From Pedobacter namyangjuensis (GTDB lineage: Bacteria > Bacteroidota > Bacteroidia > Sphingobacteriales > Sphingobacteriaceae): DNA of 64,000 nucleotides. The stretch is from positions 124,001 through 188,000 of the forward strand of contig NZ_QMHQ01000002.1 of NCBI RefSeq assembly GCF_003313325.1. The letters are read 5' to 3'. Both the position numbers and the translations under genes were made by a program. Below are positions 19,201 through 27,451 of this stretch, piece after piece (the first letter of the stretch is position 1; the number at the start of each line of letters is the position of its first letter). The notes below the pieces were generated by a model that saw only the letters and a program-made list of their open reading frames with translations, was not told the DNA's origin and made no database searches.

Positions 19201-20082
19201 ATGAAAACCAATACAAAAAAATATCAGGTTACCGCCGGAAAAAAGTTTAAACTTAAAAATTTCGACACCTCTTACAATGGCCATTTAGATAAAGAGAGTG
19301 GTAAGCTCGAGCTTGAAAAAGTTAAAGAAGAACTATCTGCACATCAAGAATCGCTTTACGCATCAAATACCTATTCGCTTTTAGTAATTTTTCAGGCTAT
19401 GGATGCAGCAGGTAAGGATAGCGCAATTGCTCATGTTATGTCTGGCTTAAACCCTCAGGGTTGCCAAGTTTACAGTTTTAAAACTCCAAATAGCGAGGAA
19501 TATGAACATGATTTTTTATGGAGGCACTATAAAGCTTTACCAGAACGAGGTAGGATAGGAATACATAATCGATCGCATTACGAAAATGTATTGGTTTGTA
19601 AGGTGCATCCAGAATATGTATTAAGTGAAAATATTCCGGGGTATAGTGATGTAAAGAAAATTGACAAAAAGTTTTGGGACACACGTTATGAAAGTATTCG
19701 AAATTTCGAAAAACATCTTATAGCCAATGGAACCAAAATTGTTAAAATATTTCTTCACGTTGGTAAGGATGAACAAAAGCAAAGATTTTTAGATAGGATA
19801 GAAGAGCCAAGTAAAAATTGGAAGTTCTCTGCCGGCGATTTAAAAGAAAGAGCACTTTGGGATAAATATATGAAAGCCTACGAAGAGACCATACAGGAAA
19901 CAGCAACAGAAGATGCGCCTTGGTATGTAATTCCGGCAGATAAAAAATGGTATGCCAGATTAGCAATTAGTCAGATTGTAGACGATGCTTTAGCGGATAT
20001 GAAATTGAAATTTCCGGTGTTGCCAGATGAAGAATTAAAACAGTTGGAAAGTTTGAAGCAACAATTGTTGAACGAGAAATAG
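19201..20082 (+). CDS. Polyphosphate kinase 2 family protein
   Basis: Cytoplasmic PPK2 of 293 residues, transferring phosphate between polyphosphate and nucleotides, in this family usually to make NDP or NTP from polyphosphate. The Walker A stretch MDAAGKDS is at 67-74, the RIGIHNRSHYENVLV motif at about 118-132, and a helical lid region with DRIEEPSKNWKFS follows near 197-209. The single-domain size fits class I or III PPK2, and I cannot decide the nucleotide preference by eye. It stands alone and converges on a serine hydrolase gene. Confidence 0.9.
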   Translation: MKTNTKKYQVTAGKKFKLKNFDTSYNGHLDKESGKLELEKVKEELSAHQESLYASNTYSLLVIFQAMDAAGKDSAIAHVMSGLNPQGCQVYSFKTPNSEEYEHDFLWRHYKALPERGRIGIHNRSHYENVLVCKVHPEYVLSENIPGYSDVKKIDKKFWDTRYESIRNFEKHLIANGTKIVKIFLHVGKDEQKQRFLDRIEEPSKNWKFSAGDLKERALWDKYMKAYEETIQETATEDAPWYVIPADKKWYARLAISQIVDDALADMKLKFPVLPDEELKQLESLKQQLLNEK

Positions 20083-20089
20083 AAAATTA

Positions 20090-20123
20090 GGATTATGGAG
20101 GCTGTTATTTGTTTCCATAATCC
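20090..20123. terminator. Possible hairpin terminator between convergent genes
   Basis: GGATTATGGA at 20090-20099 and TCCATAATCC at 20114-20123 form a perfect 10-bp stem with a 14-nt loop. It overlaps the last codons of the serine hydrolase gene. The following run is T-rich but interrupted, so efficiency is uncertain. Confidence 0.45.
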
Positions 20124-21355
20124 ATTTTCATTTTGCTTAAATCTGCTGGATTAACCTTTTTTCGACTTAGCTCGTATTCGTAAATTTCTTTACCAATGTT
20201 TTTCATAAAGGGATAGCAAACGGTTTCATATTCATATTTGCCATCGTTGTAAATACCATCTTCATTACTTTGCACAACAGCCGTTAAAAAAAACTCAACC
20301 TTATTTTTGAAATCTACGAAATAGGCATTGTCTATTATAAAACCGTAGCTATCTCCATACTTATTAAATATTCTAATTTCTTTATCCAAAATCGCATTCT
20401 TTTCTCGACCGTAGAAAATCATTTTAGCATAAGTAGGCCAAAACTCCTTTTCATCATATTTTGGGTAATCGCTTTCGGTAGGTAACTTGCTCATATAAGT
20501 GTAAATGAGTCTGTAATCTTCGGCTGTTAAGTTAAAACGCTCATTTTTATTATAAGCTTCCGGACTAATAAGTCGCTTCATCATCGAATGCTGATCGGTA
20601 ATGCTGAAGACATTTTTGTTTTCGAAGCTATAAGGTTTGTTTACCAATTCGTCTTTACTATCCATATAACCTTTGCCAACAAATAGGTTGGTTAAATCGA
20701 GTGGATATTCTTTGTCATCGTATTGCGCTGCTTGGCTATAAATTAATTTATCGCCATCGTAAAACGATATTGGGTTGGTATGTTTAGAAGCTTCGCCACC
20801 ATCGCCTATGGCTAAACGATTTAAAATTCTGCTTTCGTTCATTCCATATTTTTTAAGCTTCGCATTAATTTCTGCTCTGCCAATAAATTCAAATAACCTA
20901 TTAAAAGCGTCATTATCACTGGTTAGCAAAATCTTTTTTACATAATGAGCAATAGAGGGCTTTCCATTTTCCGAAGTTGCGTCCTTAAAAACCTTAGTTT
21001 GTCCCTTAAAATTGCTGTCGGTTACCATTGTAAGATTAACGTTAAGTCCTTTTTGGCTAAGCTCATTCACTTTTTCTACTGCAAAAATAACTCCAGCTAA
21101 TTTCACCGTACTTGCAGGGTAAAAATATCGCTTTGCGTTAAGGTTGTAGGTAAATGTTTTAAAAGAAGGTTTGTTTTTTTTATCTCTGTTAACCTGCGTG
21201 TACATTAACTGGATCTCGTTTTTTGTAGGGTGGTTTAAGACTTTTCCAAAAAGATCAGGTTTAGCTTCCATTAGTTTTTGTAAAAAAGTAGTATCGGTTT
21301 TTTGGGCCATAACAGAACAGTTGCCAAATAATAAAAATAATAAAATATAACGCAT
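20105..21355 (-). CDS. Secreted class A beta-lactamase-fold serine hydrolase
   Basis: Exported 416-residue protein with a signal peptide ending near VMAQ (18). It has the active-site series of the penicillin-recognising fold: Ser82-x-x-Lys85 (STVK), Ser146-Asp147-Asn148 (SDN) and Lys332-Tyr333-Gly334 in place of KTG. A clear class A omega-loop ExxLN motif is not found, and the protein is over 100 residues longer than typical class A beta-lactamases. It may be a peptidase or esterase rather than an antibiotic-resistance enzyme. It is monocistronic, with the promoter probably in the region shared with the B12 riboswitch locus. Confidence 0.75.
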   Translation of the reverse strand: MRYILLFLLFGNCSVMAQKTDTTFLQKLMEAKPDLFGKVLNHPTKNEIQLMYTQVNRDKKNKPSFKTFTYNLNAKRYFYPASTVKLAGVIFAVEKVNELSQKGLNVNLTMVTDSNFKGQTKVFKDATSENGKPSIAHYVKKILLTSDNDAFNRLFEFIGRAEINAKLKKYGMNESRILNRLAIGDGGEASKHTNPISFYDGDKLIYSQAAQYDDKEYPLDLTNLFVGKGYMDSKDELVNKPYSFENKNVFSITDQHSMMKRLISPEAYNKNERFNLTAEDYRLIYTYMSKLPTESDYPKYDEKEFWPTYAKMIFYGREKNAILDKEIRIFNKYGDSYGFIIDNAYFVDFKNKVEFFLTAVVQSNEDGIYNDGKYEYETVCYPFMKNIGKEIYEYELSRKKVNPADLSKMKMDYGNK

Positions 21356-21418
21356 AGCGATGAATTTATACGCTAATATAAAGGATTATTGAGCTAGCTG
21401 AAACAAAGTTGATGACGA

Positions 21419-21449
21419 TTTGATTTTAGCGCTAATTTGCATACATTTG
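21419..21449 (+). promoter_or_regulatory. Bacteroidota-type promoter for the B12 uptake operon
   Basis: TTTG at 21419-21422 (-33) and a perfect TACATTTG at 21442-21449 (-7, consensus TAnnTTTG) are separated by 19 bp. The expected start of transcription, about 21456, coincides with the beginning of the riboswitch. Confidence 0.8.
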
Positions 21450-21455
21450 CGACGC

Positions 21456-21616
21456 TTTTGGTTCTCGATGAAAGTTGAGATTAAAAGGGAATACAGTGAG
21501 AATCTGTAACTGTCCCGCAGCTGTAAGCTCTGTAATTGGTTTTCTATTCACCGCCACTGTTTAAGTTTAAAACGGGAAGGCCTGAAAACTTGGAGCAAGT
21601 CAGAAGACCTGCCTTT
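21456..21616 (+). promoter_or_regulatory. Cobalamin riboswitch
   Basis: The leader carries the conserved cobalamin aptamer segments in order: GGTTCTCGATG (21460-21470), AAAAGGGAA (21483-21491), GTGAGAATCTGTAACTGTCC (about 21497-21514) followed by CGCAGCTGTAAG, CCACTG (21554-21559), GGGAAGGC (21574-21581) and the B12-box-like AGCAAGTCAGAAGACCTGCC (21594-21613). In this class adenosylcobalamin binding lowers expression of downstream uptake genes. Location just before a BtuB-like receptor gene confirms the role. Confidence 0.95.
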
Positions 21617-21652
21617 AGCATTATAATTTCATAGCTTTCGGGGATTGAAGCT

Positions 21653-21718
21653 AGGAGTGTAAGCTTGTTTGTAATTACATGCTCCTTAATTTCTGTTTGC
21701 TGTGGGTTTTAACTCACA
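21653..21718 (+). promoter_or_regulatory. Likely expression platform of the cobalamin riboswitch
   Basis: Between aptamer and start codon are two hairpins. AGGAG-TGTAA at 21653-21662 pairs with TTACA-TG-CTCCT at 21675-21686, and a TGTG/CACA-based hairpin lies at about 21700-21718, just before the ATG at 21725. Neither has a strong T run, which suggests control of translation start rather than termination. This is inference. Confidence 0.45.
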
Positions 21719-21724
21719 ACAAAA

Positions 21725-23734
21725 ATGTATAAAAACAAAAATGCTCATTTTGGCTTTTTTTGTTCGTTTATGGCATGCTTATGCCCGTTGGTTTTGTCTG
21801 CACAAACAGATACCATCAAAATCGAACAATTAAAAGAGGTTCAAATAAAGGCTAATAGGTTATTACAATTGCAGTCGTCGGCCACGCCGGTACAGCTGTT
21901 GTTTGGCAATGAACTAAAGCGTATGAACAGTCTTTCTGTTGCCGATGCCATACGTTATTTTTCTGGCGTACAAATTAAAGATTACGGCGGTATAGGCGGG
22001 CTGAAAACTATTAATGTGCGCAGTATGGGCAGTAACCATACCGCTGTGTTTTATGATGGCGTTCAGTTAGGCAATGCGCAAAATGGACAAATAGATCTAG
22101 GTAGATATTCTTTAGACAATATTGAAGAAATTTCACTTTACAGCGGGCAAAAGAACGATTTGTTGATGCCTGCCAGGGGATTCGCTTCTGCCAGTTCGTT
22201 ATATTTAAAAACCCCTTTTCCAAAGTTCGAAGTCGGAAAATCGCGTAATGTTCGCTTAAGTTTAAAAGCAGGTTCGTTCGGTTTGTTGAATCCGGCTTTT
22301 AATTTCGATCAGAAAATCGGAAAACTTGCCCTGAATATAAATGCCGAGTTGACAAATGCTAATGGTAAATATAAATATCGTTATACAAACAGCGTTTACG
22401 ATACAACTGTTGTTAGGCATAATGCTGATATTTTTTCTAAAAGGGTAGAAGGTGCTTTGTACGGAGTTACCGCGGACAGTAGCAAATGGCATGTTAAAAT
22501 TTACAATTACAATAGCGAGCGTGGTATTCCGGGAGCAATTGTTGCCAATAAGTACGATTTTACGCAACGACAATGGGATGATAATTTTTTCGTACAATCA
22601 TCTTTTCAAAGCAGAACCGATAAAAAATATCAAATATTAGCAAATATAAAATATGCTTACGATTATACCAGATACTTAGATCCGGACCGTGTTTCGTTAG
22701 CTGGGCCGCTGAATAATAAATACACGCAACAAGAATGGTATTTTTCATTAGCACAAGAGTACAGTTTAACTAATTTCTGGAATGTCTCTCTTTCCACCGA
22801 TTATATAAGACAAGGTTTAGATGCCAACTTGTACGATTTTGCCTATCCTACTAGGCAAACTGGCTTAGTTGCAATGGTTTCTAAATTGCACTGGCCAAAA
22901 TTTAATGTACAAGCTAACGTACTGGCAACATTTGTAAACGATGAGGTAGAAAGCAATATCCCGGCAGGAAACAAAGCCGAATATACCCCTACCGTTATGG
23001 CTTCTTGGAAACCATTTAGCGAAGCTGATTTTAGGGTTAGAGCGTTTTACAAATCTATTTTTAGGATGCCGACATTTAACGACTTGTATTACACGTTTAT
23101 TGGTAACAGTAATCTCGATCCTGAATATACTAATCAATACAACCTTGGCTTAACGTATTCTAAAACCATTCAAAATAAAAATTTAGTCAGTTTTTCTGTT
23201 CAAACGGACGGATATTTTAATAAGGTTAGAAACAAAATTGTGGCGGTGCCAACGCTAACGCTTTTTAGATGGACGATGCTGAATTTGGACAAAGTTGAAA
23301 TAAAAGGCTTCGAGACCAATATCCAAACAGTTTGGCGTTTTGGTGAGGTTAATGCCCAAGCAAAATTGAATTACACTTATGAGCAAGCCTTGGATAAAAC
23401 GCCAACCGGTTTTTCTTACAATATGCAAATACCGTACATTCCATTGCACAGCGGTTCATTAACCTTGGCGGGAGATTACAAGAGTTTTGGCTTAAATTAT
23501 AGCTATATCTACACTGGCGAACGCTATAGTCAAAAAGCCAATATTCCTGTAAATTATGTAAAACCTTGGTACACGCACGACCTCTCTTTACAGTATGCTT
23601 TTAAGCAGGCAAAGGTTAATTATCGCCTTGCGACAGAGATAAACAATCTTTTTAACCAATACTATGATGTAGTGCTAAACTACCCAATGCCAGGAAGAAA
23701 TTTTAGAATAACATTGATTGCAAACTTTAACTAA
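21725..23734 (+). CDS. BtuB-like TonB-dependent cobalamin receptor
   Basis: Outer-membrane receptor of 669 residues with a signal peptide ending near LSAQ (about 27). A TonB-box-like LKEVQIKA follows near 36-43, then a plug domain (about 50-165; SVADAIRYFSGVQIKDYGG, INVRSMGSNHTAVFYDGV) and a barrel ending in ITLIANFN. The gene follows a cobalamin riboswitch directly and is followed after 6 bp by a propeller lipoprotein, matching the BtuB-BtuG arrangement known in Bacteroides. Cobalamin transport is therefore well supported, though the sequence alone only shows a TonB-dependent receptor. Confidence 0.9.
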   Translation: MYKNKNAHFGFFCSFMACLCPLVLSAQTDTIKIEQLKEVQIKANRLLQLQSSATPVQLLFGNELKRMNSLSVADAIRYFSGVQIKDYGGIGGLKTINVRSMGSNHTAVFYDGVQLGNAQNGQIDLGRYSLDNIEEISLYSGQKNDLLMPARGFASASSLYLKTPFPKFEVGKSRNVRLSLKAGSFGLLNPAFNFDQKIGKLALNINAELTNANGKYKYRYTNSVYDTTVVRHNADIFSKRVEGALYGVTADSSKWHVKIYNYNSERGIPGAIVANKYDFTQRQWDDNFFVQSSFQSRTDKKYQILANIKYAYDYTRYLDPDRVSLAGPLNNKYTQQEWYFSLAQEYSLTNFWNVSLSTDYIRQGLDANLYDFAYPTRQTGLVAMVSKLHWPKFNVQANVLATFVNDEVESNIPAGNKAEYTPTVMASWKPFSEADFRVRAFYKSIFRMPTFNDLYYTFIGNSNLDPEYTNQYNLGLTYSKTIQNKNLVSFSVQTDGYFNKVRNKIVAVPTLTLFRWTMLNLDKVEIKGFETNIQTVWRFGEVNAQAKLNYTYEQALDKTPTGFSYNMQIPYIPLHSGSLTLAGDYKSFGLNYSYIYTGERYSQKANIPVNYVKPWYTHDLSLQYAFKQAKVNYRLATEINNLFNQYYDVVLNYPMPGRNFRITLIANFN

Positions 23735-23740
23735 TATAAA

Positions 23741-24853
23741 ATGAACAAATTAAAAAAATCTGCAAAACTATTGCTGTTAGTAGGCCTCACTAGCATTTTG
23801 TGGTCATGCCGTAAAGACGATGGAATTGTACCGGAAGAGCAAGAACAATTGCCAGGGCAAACAATAACGGCTGTAAACGGACTTTACGTCTTAAATGAAG
23901 GGAACTGGGGTGCTGGTAGGGCCTCTTTAGACTACTACGATTACGCTTCTGGCATCTATAGAAGAAATATCCACGGTCAAATAAACCCGGATGCAACTTT
24001 AGGTTTAGGTGATGTTGGAAACGATATCAAAATTTACGGTTCTAAAATGTACATTGTAGTTAACGGATCTAACAAAGTTGAAATATTAAATGTTAAAACC
24101 GCCCAAAAAATAGGCGAAGTTGACCTAACAAACTGTCGTTATGTAACATTCCATAAAAACAAAGCTTATGTAACTGCTTACGAGGGTGTTGTTGCGGTTA
24201 TTGATACTGCAAGTTTAAAATTAGAGACTAAAATTAATGTGGGCCAGCAACCCGAAGAGATGGCGGTAATAGGCGAGAAGCTTTATGTTGCGAACTCTGG
24301 CGGTTACAATGCACCAAATTACGAGCGTACTATTTCTGTTATTGATTTAGCTACAAACAGAGAAATCAAAAAGATAGATGTAGGTATAAATTTACATCGA
24401 TTAAGGGTTGATCAATATGGAGATATTTATGTAACCTCTAGAGGAGATTACGGCGCTGTTAAATCTGCAATTTATGTTGTTGATTCGAAAACGGAAACAG
24501 TTAAGAAAAAGCTGGATATAGAAGTTAGCAACTTTGTTATAGACAAGGATTTTGCATACGTAATTAGCACGGCGTGGAGTAATGCTACGCAATCTGAAAC
24601 AATTTCTTACGGGAAGATAAACGTTAAAGATGAAACTATTTTATCTGGCGGGTTTATTACAGACGGTACACAGGCCGATATTACGAAACCTTATGGGATA
24701 GCAGTAGATCCATTATCATCAGATATTTATGTAACCGATGCTAGAGACTACGTTACACCTGGCACGCTTAATTGTTACGACAAAACTGGCAAGCGAAAAT
24801 TTTCTGTAACTACCGGTGATATACCTGCTCACCTTGTTTTTTATACCAAATAA
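23741..24853 (+). CDS. BtuG-like YncE-type beta-propeller surface lipoprotein
   Basis: Lipoprotein of 370 residues with lipobox LWSC (Cys near 23). The rest is a seven-bladed YncE/YVTN-like propeller: repeats such as KIYGSKMYIVVNGSNKVEIL, GEKLYVANSGG with TISVIDLATNREIKKIDVG, and GIAVDPLSSDIYVTDARDY. Bacteroides BtuG is a surface propeller of this family that captures vitamin B12 with very high affinity and hands it to BtuB. The position 6 bp after the BtuB-like gene under a cobalamin riboswitch supports the same role here. Residues directly contacting cobalamin cannot be judged from sequence. Confidence 0.85.
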   Translation: MNKLKKSAKLLLLVGLTSILWSCRKDDGIVPEEQEQLPGQTITAVNGLYVLNEGNWGAGRASLDYYDYASGIYRRNIHGQINPDATLGLGDVGNDIKIYGSKMYIVVNGSNKVEILNVKTAQKIGEVDLTNCRYVTFHKNKAYVTAYEGVVAVIDTASLKLETKINVGQQPEEMAVIGEKLYVANSGGYNAPNYERTISVIDLATNREIKKIDVGINLHRLRVDQYGDIYVTSRGDYGAVKSAIYVVDSKTETVKKKLDIEVSNFVIDKDFAYVISTAWSNATQSETISYGKINVKDETILSGGFITDGTQADITKPYGIAVDPLSSDIYVTDARDYVTPGTLNCYDKTGKRKFSVTTGDIPAHLVFYTK

Positions 24854-24878
24854 TAATTACACAAATAACAAATATCAA

Positions 24879-26006
24879 ATGAAGATCAAAAATTACCTTT
24901 TAATTGCGTTGCTTTCTACAACAGTATTAATTTCTTGTGAAAAAGAAAAAGCTGAACAACCTCCAGTTCCAATTCTATCTAGAACCTTTGTAGATATTAC
25001 GGCCAAGTTAAATGAGAAAGAAGTCTTTTCTGTAAGCAAACTAGATGACAAAACTTTTCAAAGCGAATGGAAATTGGATGGTAAAGTTGTAAGTACAGCA
25101 GACAGCTATGAATTTACAGGCGTAACAGCTGGAACTTATACTTTAGTTTACACTGCAACAAACGGTGCAGGAAGTTTTAGTTATACTTATAAAATTAATA
25201 TTCCGGTTCCTGTAGTAGGTACTAAGCCAACAAGTAGCAAATATATCAGCAAAGTTTTCGAATATGCTCCAGCTCCAGGTCAGCACATTAACATGGCCAA
25301 TTTAGGTTCTCCTGAGCAGGCACAGAAGTTAGTTGGTAGCATTTCTAATATGGTTTCTTTAGGCGGTTTTGGTGGTTACATCATTTTTGGTTTCGACCAT
25401 TCTGTTGTTAATCAAACTGGTGCCGATTTAGCTATTTATGGTAATCCGCTTGCGCCGCCAAGTGCGTTTGCAGAACCGGGGATTGTAATGGTTAGTCAAG
25501 ATAAAAACGGTAATGGTTTGCCAGATGATGAGTGGTTTGAATTGGCTGGAAGCGAATATTCAAAATCAACAACTATAAAAAATTACGAAATTACCTATAC
25601 AAATCCTAAAGCGGCTGCCAGTGTAGCATGGACAGATAACCAAGGTAATAGTGGATTTGTAAACAATAGCGGAAAGCGAGTTAATTTTTATCCACTTTTT
25701 GCGGCCAATCAGGATAAAATTACTTTTAAAGGTACCTTGCTTCCATCTACTTTAAGCGCTACTGGTTTAGTTACAAATGGAGCATTTGATTGGGGCTATG
25801 CAGATAGTTATTCGGCCGGTGATGATTATAAAACCAAACAATACAATAGCTTCGATATTTCTTGGGCTGTAGATGCAACAGGAAAAAAAGTTACGCTTAA
25901 TACAGTAGACTTTATTAAAGTTTACACTGCGCAAAACGTAAACGCTAGTTTCTTAGGAGAGATTTCTACAGATGTAAAAGGTGCAGCTGACTTAAATATT
26001 AAGTAG
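24879..26006 (+). CDS. PKD-like-domain surface lipoprotein of the B12 locus
   Basis: The ATG at 24879 is preferred to an upstream in-frame ATG at 24816 because it begins a lipoprotein signal with Cys at residue 20 (VLISC) and avoids overlap with the propeller gene. The 375-residue product has a PKD/Ig-like domain (about 35-110; QSEWKLDGKVVSTADSYEF) and a C-terminal domain with GGYIIFGFDHSVVN and DKNGNGLPDDEWFELAGSEY, often labelled cell surface protein. It is the third gene of the riboswitch operon, 25 bp after the propeller gene. Cobalamin binding, as for other accessory lipoproteins such as BtuH, is possible but unproven. Confidence 0.78.
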   Translation: MKIKNYLLIALLSTTVLISCEKEKAEQPPVPILSRTFVDITAKLNEKEVFSVSKLDDKTFQSEWKLDGKVVSTADSYEFTGVTAGTYTLVYTATNGAGSFSYTYKINIPVPVVGTKPTSSKYISKVFEYAPAPGQHINMANLGSPEQAQKLVGSISNMVSLGGFGGYIIFGFDHSVVNQTGADLAIYGNPLAPPSAFAEPGIVMVSQDKNGNGLPDDEWFELAGSEYSKSTTIKNYEITYTNPKAAASVAWTDNQGNSGFVNNSGKRVNFYPLFAANQDKITFKGTLLPSTLSATGLVTNGAFDWGYADSYSAGDDYKTKQYNSFDISWAVDATGKKVTLNTVDFIKVYTAQNVNASFLGEISTDVKGAADLNIK

Positions 26007-26061
26007 AATTTTTTAAAAACTTAATGCTGGATATAGTTTTTCCAAAGTATTAGTTTTTTTA

Positions 26062-26069
26062 TAACTTTG
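26062..26069 (+). promoter_or_regulatory. Promoter -7 element before the DUF6580 gene
   Basis: TAACTTTG is a perfect TAnnTTTG. A T-rich segment at 26037-26041 is only a weak -33 candidate. The site implies that the DUF6580 gene can be expressed apart from the riboswitch operon. Confidence 0.5.
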
Positions 26070-26107
26070 TCAACACTATCTCTTAAAAAGATTGATAATC
26101 AAATAAA

Positions 26108-26689
26108 ATGGAAAATAAATCGAATAACAGAACTTTAGTACTATTACTTTTTATGGTGTTAATCATTGGCTTAAGGGTAGTAGCTCCATTATCTCCAGAC
26201 TTTAAGTTAATTGCTAACTTTTCTGGCATAGGTGCTGTAGCTTTATTCGGCGGTGCTTACTTTAAAGACCGTTTCAGTGCATTTTTATTTCCGGTTTTAG
26301 TTCTTTTTTTAAGCGATTTAGGCCTTGTTTTAACTATGGGTAAGGATTATGGTTTTTACCAAGGATGGTATTATACCTACATCGCATTTGTATTAATGGT
26401 AGTTGTAGGCAAATTAATGCTTGCAAAGGTTAACGTACAAAACGTAATCGGTGCCGGTATTGCTGCGGTTTTTATACACTGGATAGTTTCTGATTTTGGC
26501 GTGTGGTTGGGCTCTACTTTTTACCCTCAAACCTTTGCTGGTTTTTGGGCTTGTTTGGTAGCGGCAATTCCGTTTGAACTTAAGTTTTTATACGGCACAT
26601 TAGGTTATTCTGCCTTAATGTTTGGCGTATTCGAAGCATTAAAAGTTAAATACCCAACTTTAAATTATCAAAAAGCTATTCATTCTTAA
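26108..26689 (+). CDS. DUF6580 integral membrane protein, putative transport component
   Basis: A 193-residue polytopic membrane protein with about five or six hydrophobic segments and short polar loops. The length, compact shape and motifs such as ANFSGIGAVALFGGAYFKDR resemble DUF6580 proteins, which look like substrate-binding S components of ECF vitamin transporters. It lies 101 bp after the B12 operon and before a terminator, so a role in cobalamin or precursor passage across the inner membrane is plausible. It has its own promoter-like sequence, which weakens the operon argument. No ECF ATPase or T component is visible in the window. Confidence 0.7.
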   Translation: MENKSNNRTLVLLLFMVLIIGLRVVAPLSPDFKLIANFSGIGAVALFGGAYFKDRFSAFLFPVLVLFLSDLGLVLTMGKDYGFYQGWYYTYIAFVLMVVVGKLMLAKVNVQNVIGAGIAAVFIHWIVSDFGVWLGSTFYPQTFAGFWACLVAAIPFELKFLYGTLGYSALMFGVFEALKVKYPTLNYQKAIHS

Positions 26690-26710
26690 ATTAAAGAAAC
26701 GAATATAATC

Positions 26711-26743
26711 AAACCCTTCTGTTTAGTTACAGAAGGGTTTTTT
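26711..26743 (+). terminator. Terminator after the DUF6580 gene
   Basis: AAACCCTTCTGT at 26711-26722 pairs with ACAGAAGGGTTT at 26729-26740, a perfect 12-bp stem followed by T residues. The sirtuin gene begins 16 bp further on. Confidence 0.9.
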
Positions 26744-26758
26744 GTTTATTTTAGCTCT

Positions 26759-27451
26759 ATGAAAAAGCGATTGGTAGTTTTAACAGGTGCTGGCATTAGC
26801 GCAGAGAGTGGCCTAAAAACCTTTAGAGGAGCCGACGGTTTGTGGGAAGGATACAATATTATGGACGTTGCTACGCCAGAGGCTTGGTCAAAAGATCCTG
26901 TTCTGGTGCAACAGTTTTATAACGAGCGACGTGCTCAGGTTTTAAAAGCTGAACCGAACGACGCTCATCGTCAACTGGTTGCTTTAGAGGAATATTTTGA
27001 TGTACATATAATAACGCAAAATATAGATGACCTTCATGAAAGGGCCGGTTCTACAAAAATTACTCATTTGCATGGTGTTATCACTTATGGGCAATCTTCA
27101 AAAGATTCGAACCTCATATATAAACTAAACACCAACGAGATAAAAATGGGGCAGTTATGTGAACTAGGTTCGCAACTGCGTCCGCACGTTGTTTGGTTTG
27201 GTGAGCCTGTACCTATGATTGAAAACGCGGCAACCATTTGCGAGCAGGCAGATGTTTTTATGGTTGTCGGCACTTCGCTTGCGGTTTATCCGGCAGCAGG
27301 ACTTATAGATTTTGTTCCTTCAGAAGTTAGCAAATATATCATTGATCCAATAATTCCTCCTGTAAGAAATTACAAAAACCTAATAAAGGTAGAAGCATCA
27401 GCTACAGATGGAATTGAAAAAATTTTTAAAGAATTAATAGCTGATGCATAG
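26759..27451 (+). CDS. Sirtuin-family NAD-dependent protein deacylase lacking zinc cysteines
   Basis: Cytoplasmic Sir2-fold enzyme of 230 residues that removes acyl groups from lysines using NAD. Visible motifs: GAGISAESGLKTFRG (11-25), QNIDDLHERAG (about 91-101) and the catalytic His in HLHG, then RPHVVWFGE and GTSLAVYPAAG. The FYNERRAQV segment keeps the Tyr and Arg that mark CobB/SIRT5-like desuccinylases. The small-domain region between HLHG and RPHVVWFGE holds one cysteine instead of the usual four, so the structural zinc site is missing. It overlaps the next gene by 8 bp. Confidence 0.88.
   Translation: MKKRLVVLTGAGISAESGLKTFRGADGLWEGYNIMDVATPEAWSKDPVLVQQFYNERRAQVLKAEPNDAHRQLVALEEYFDVHIITQNIDDLHERAGSTKITHLHGVITYGQSSKDSNLIYKLNTNEIKMGQLCELGSQLRPHVVWFGEPVPMIENAATICEQADVFMVVGTSLAVYPAAGLIDFVPSEVSKYIIDPIIPPVRNYKNLIKVEASATDGIEKIFKELIADA

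Noticed and set aside
24816..24878. Upstream ATG for the third B12-locus gene
   Set aside because: It would overlap the propeller gene by 38 bp and spoil the lipoprotein signal that begins at 24879.
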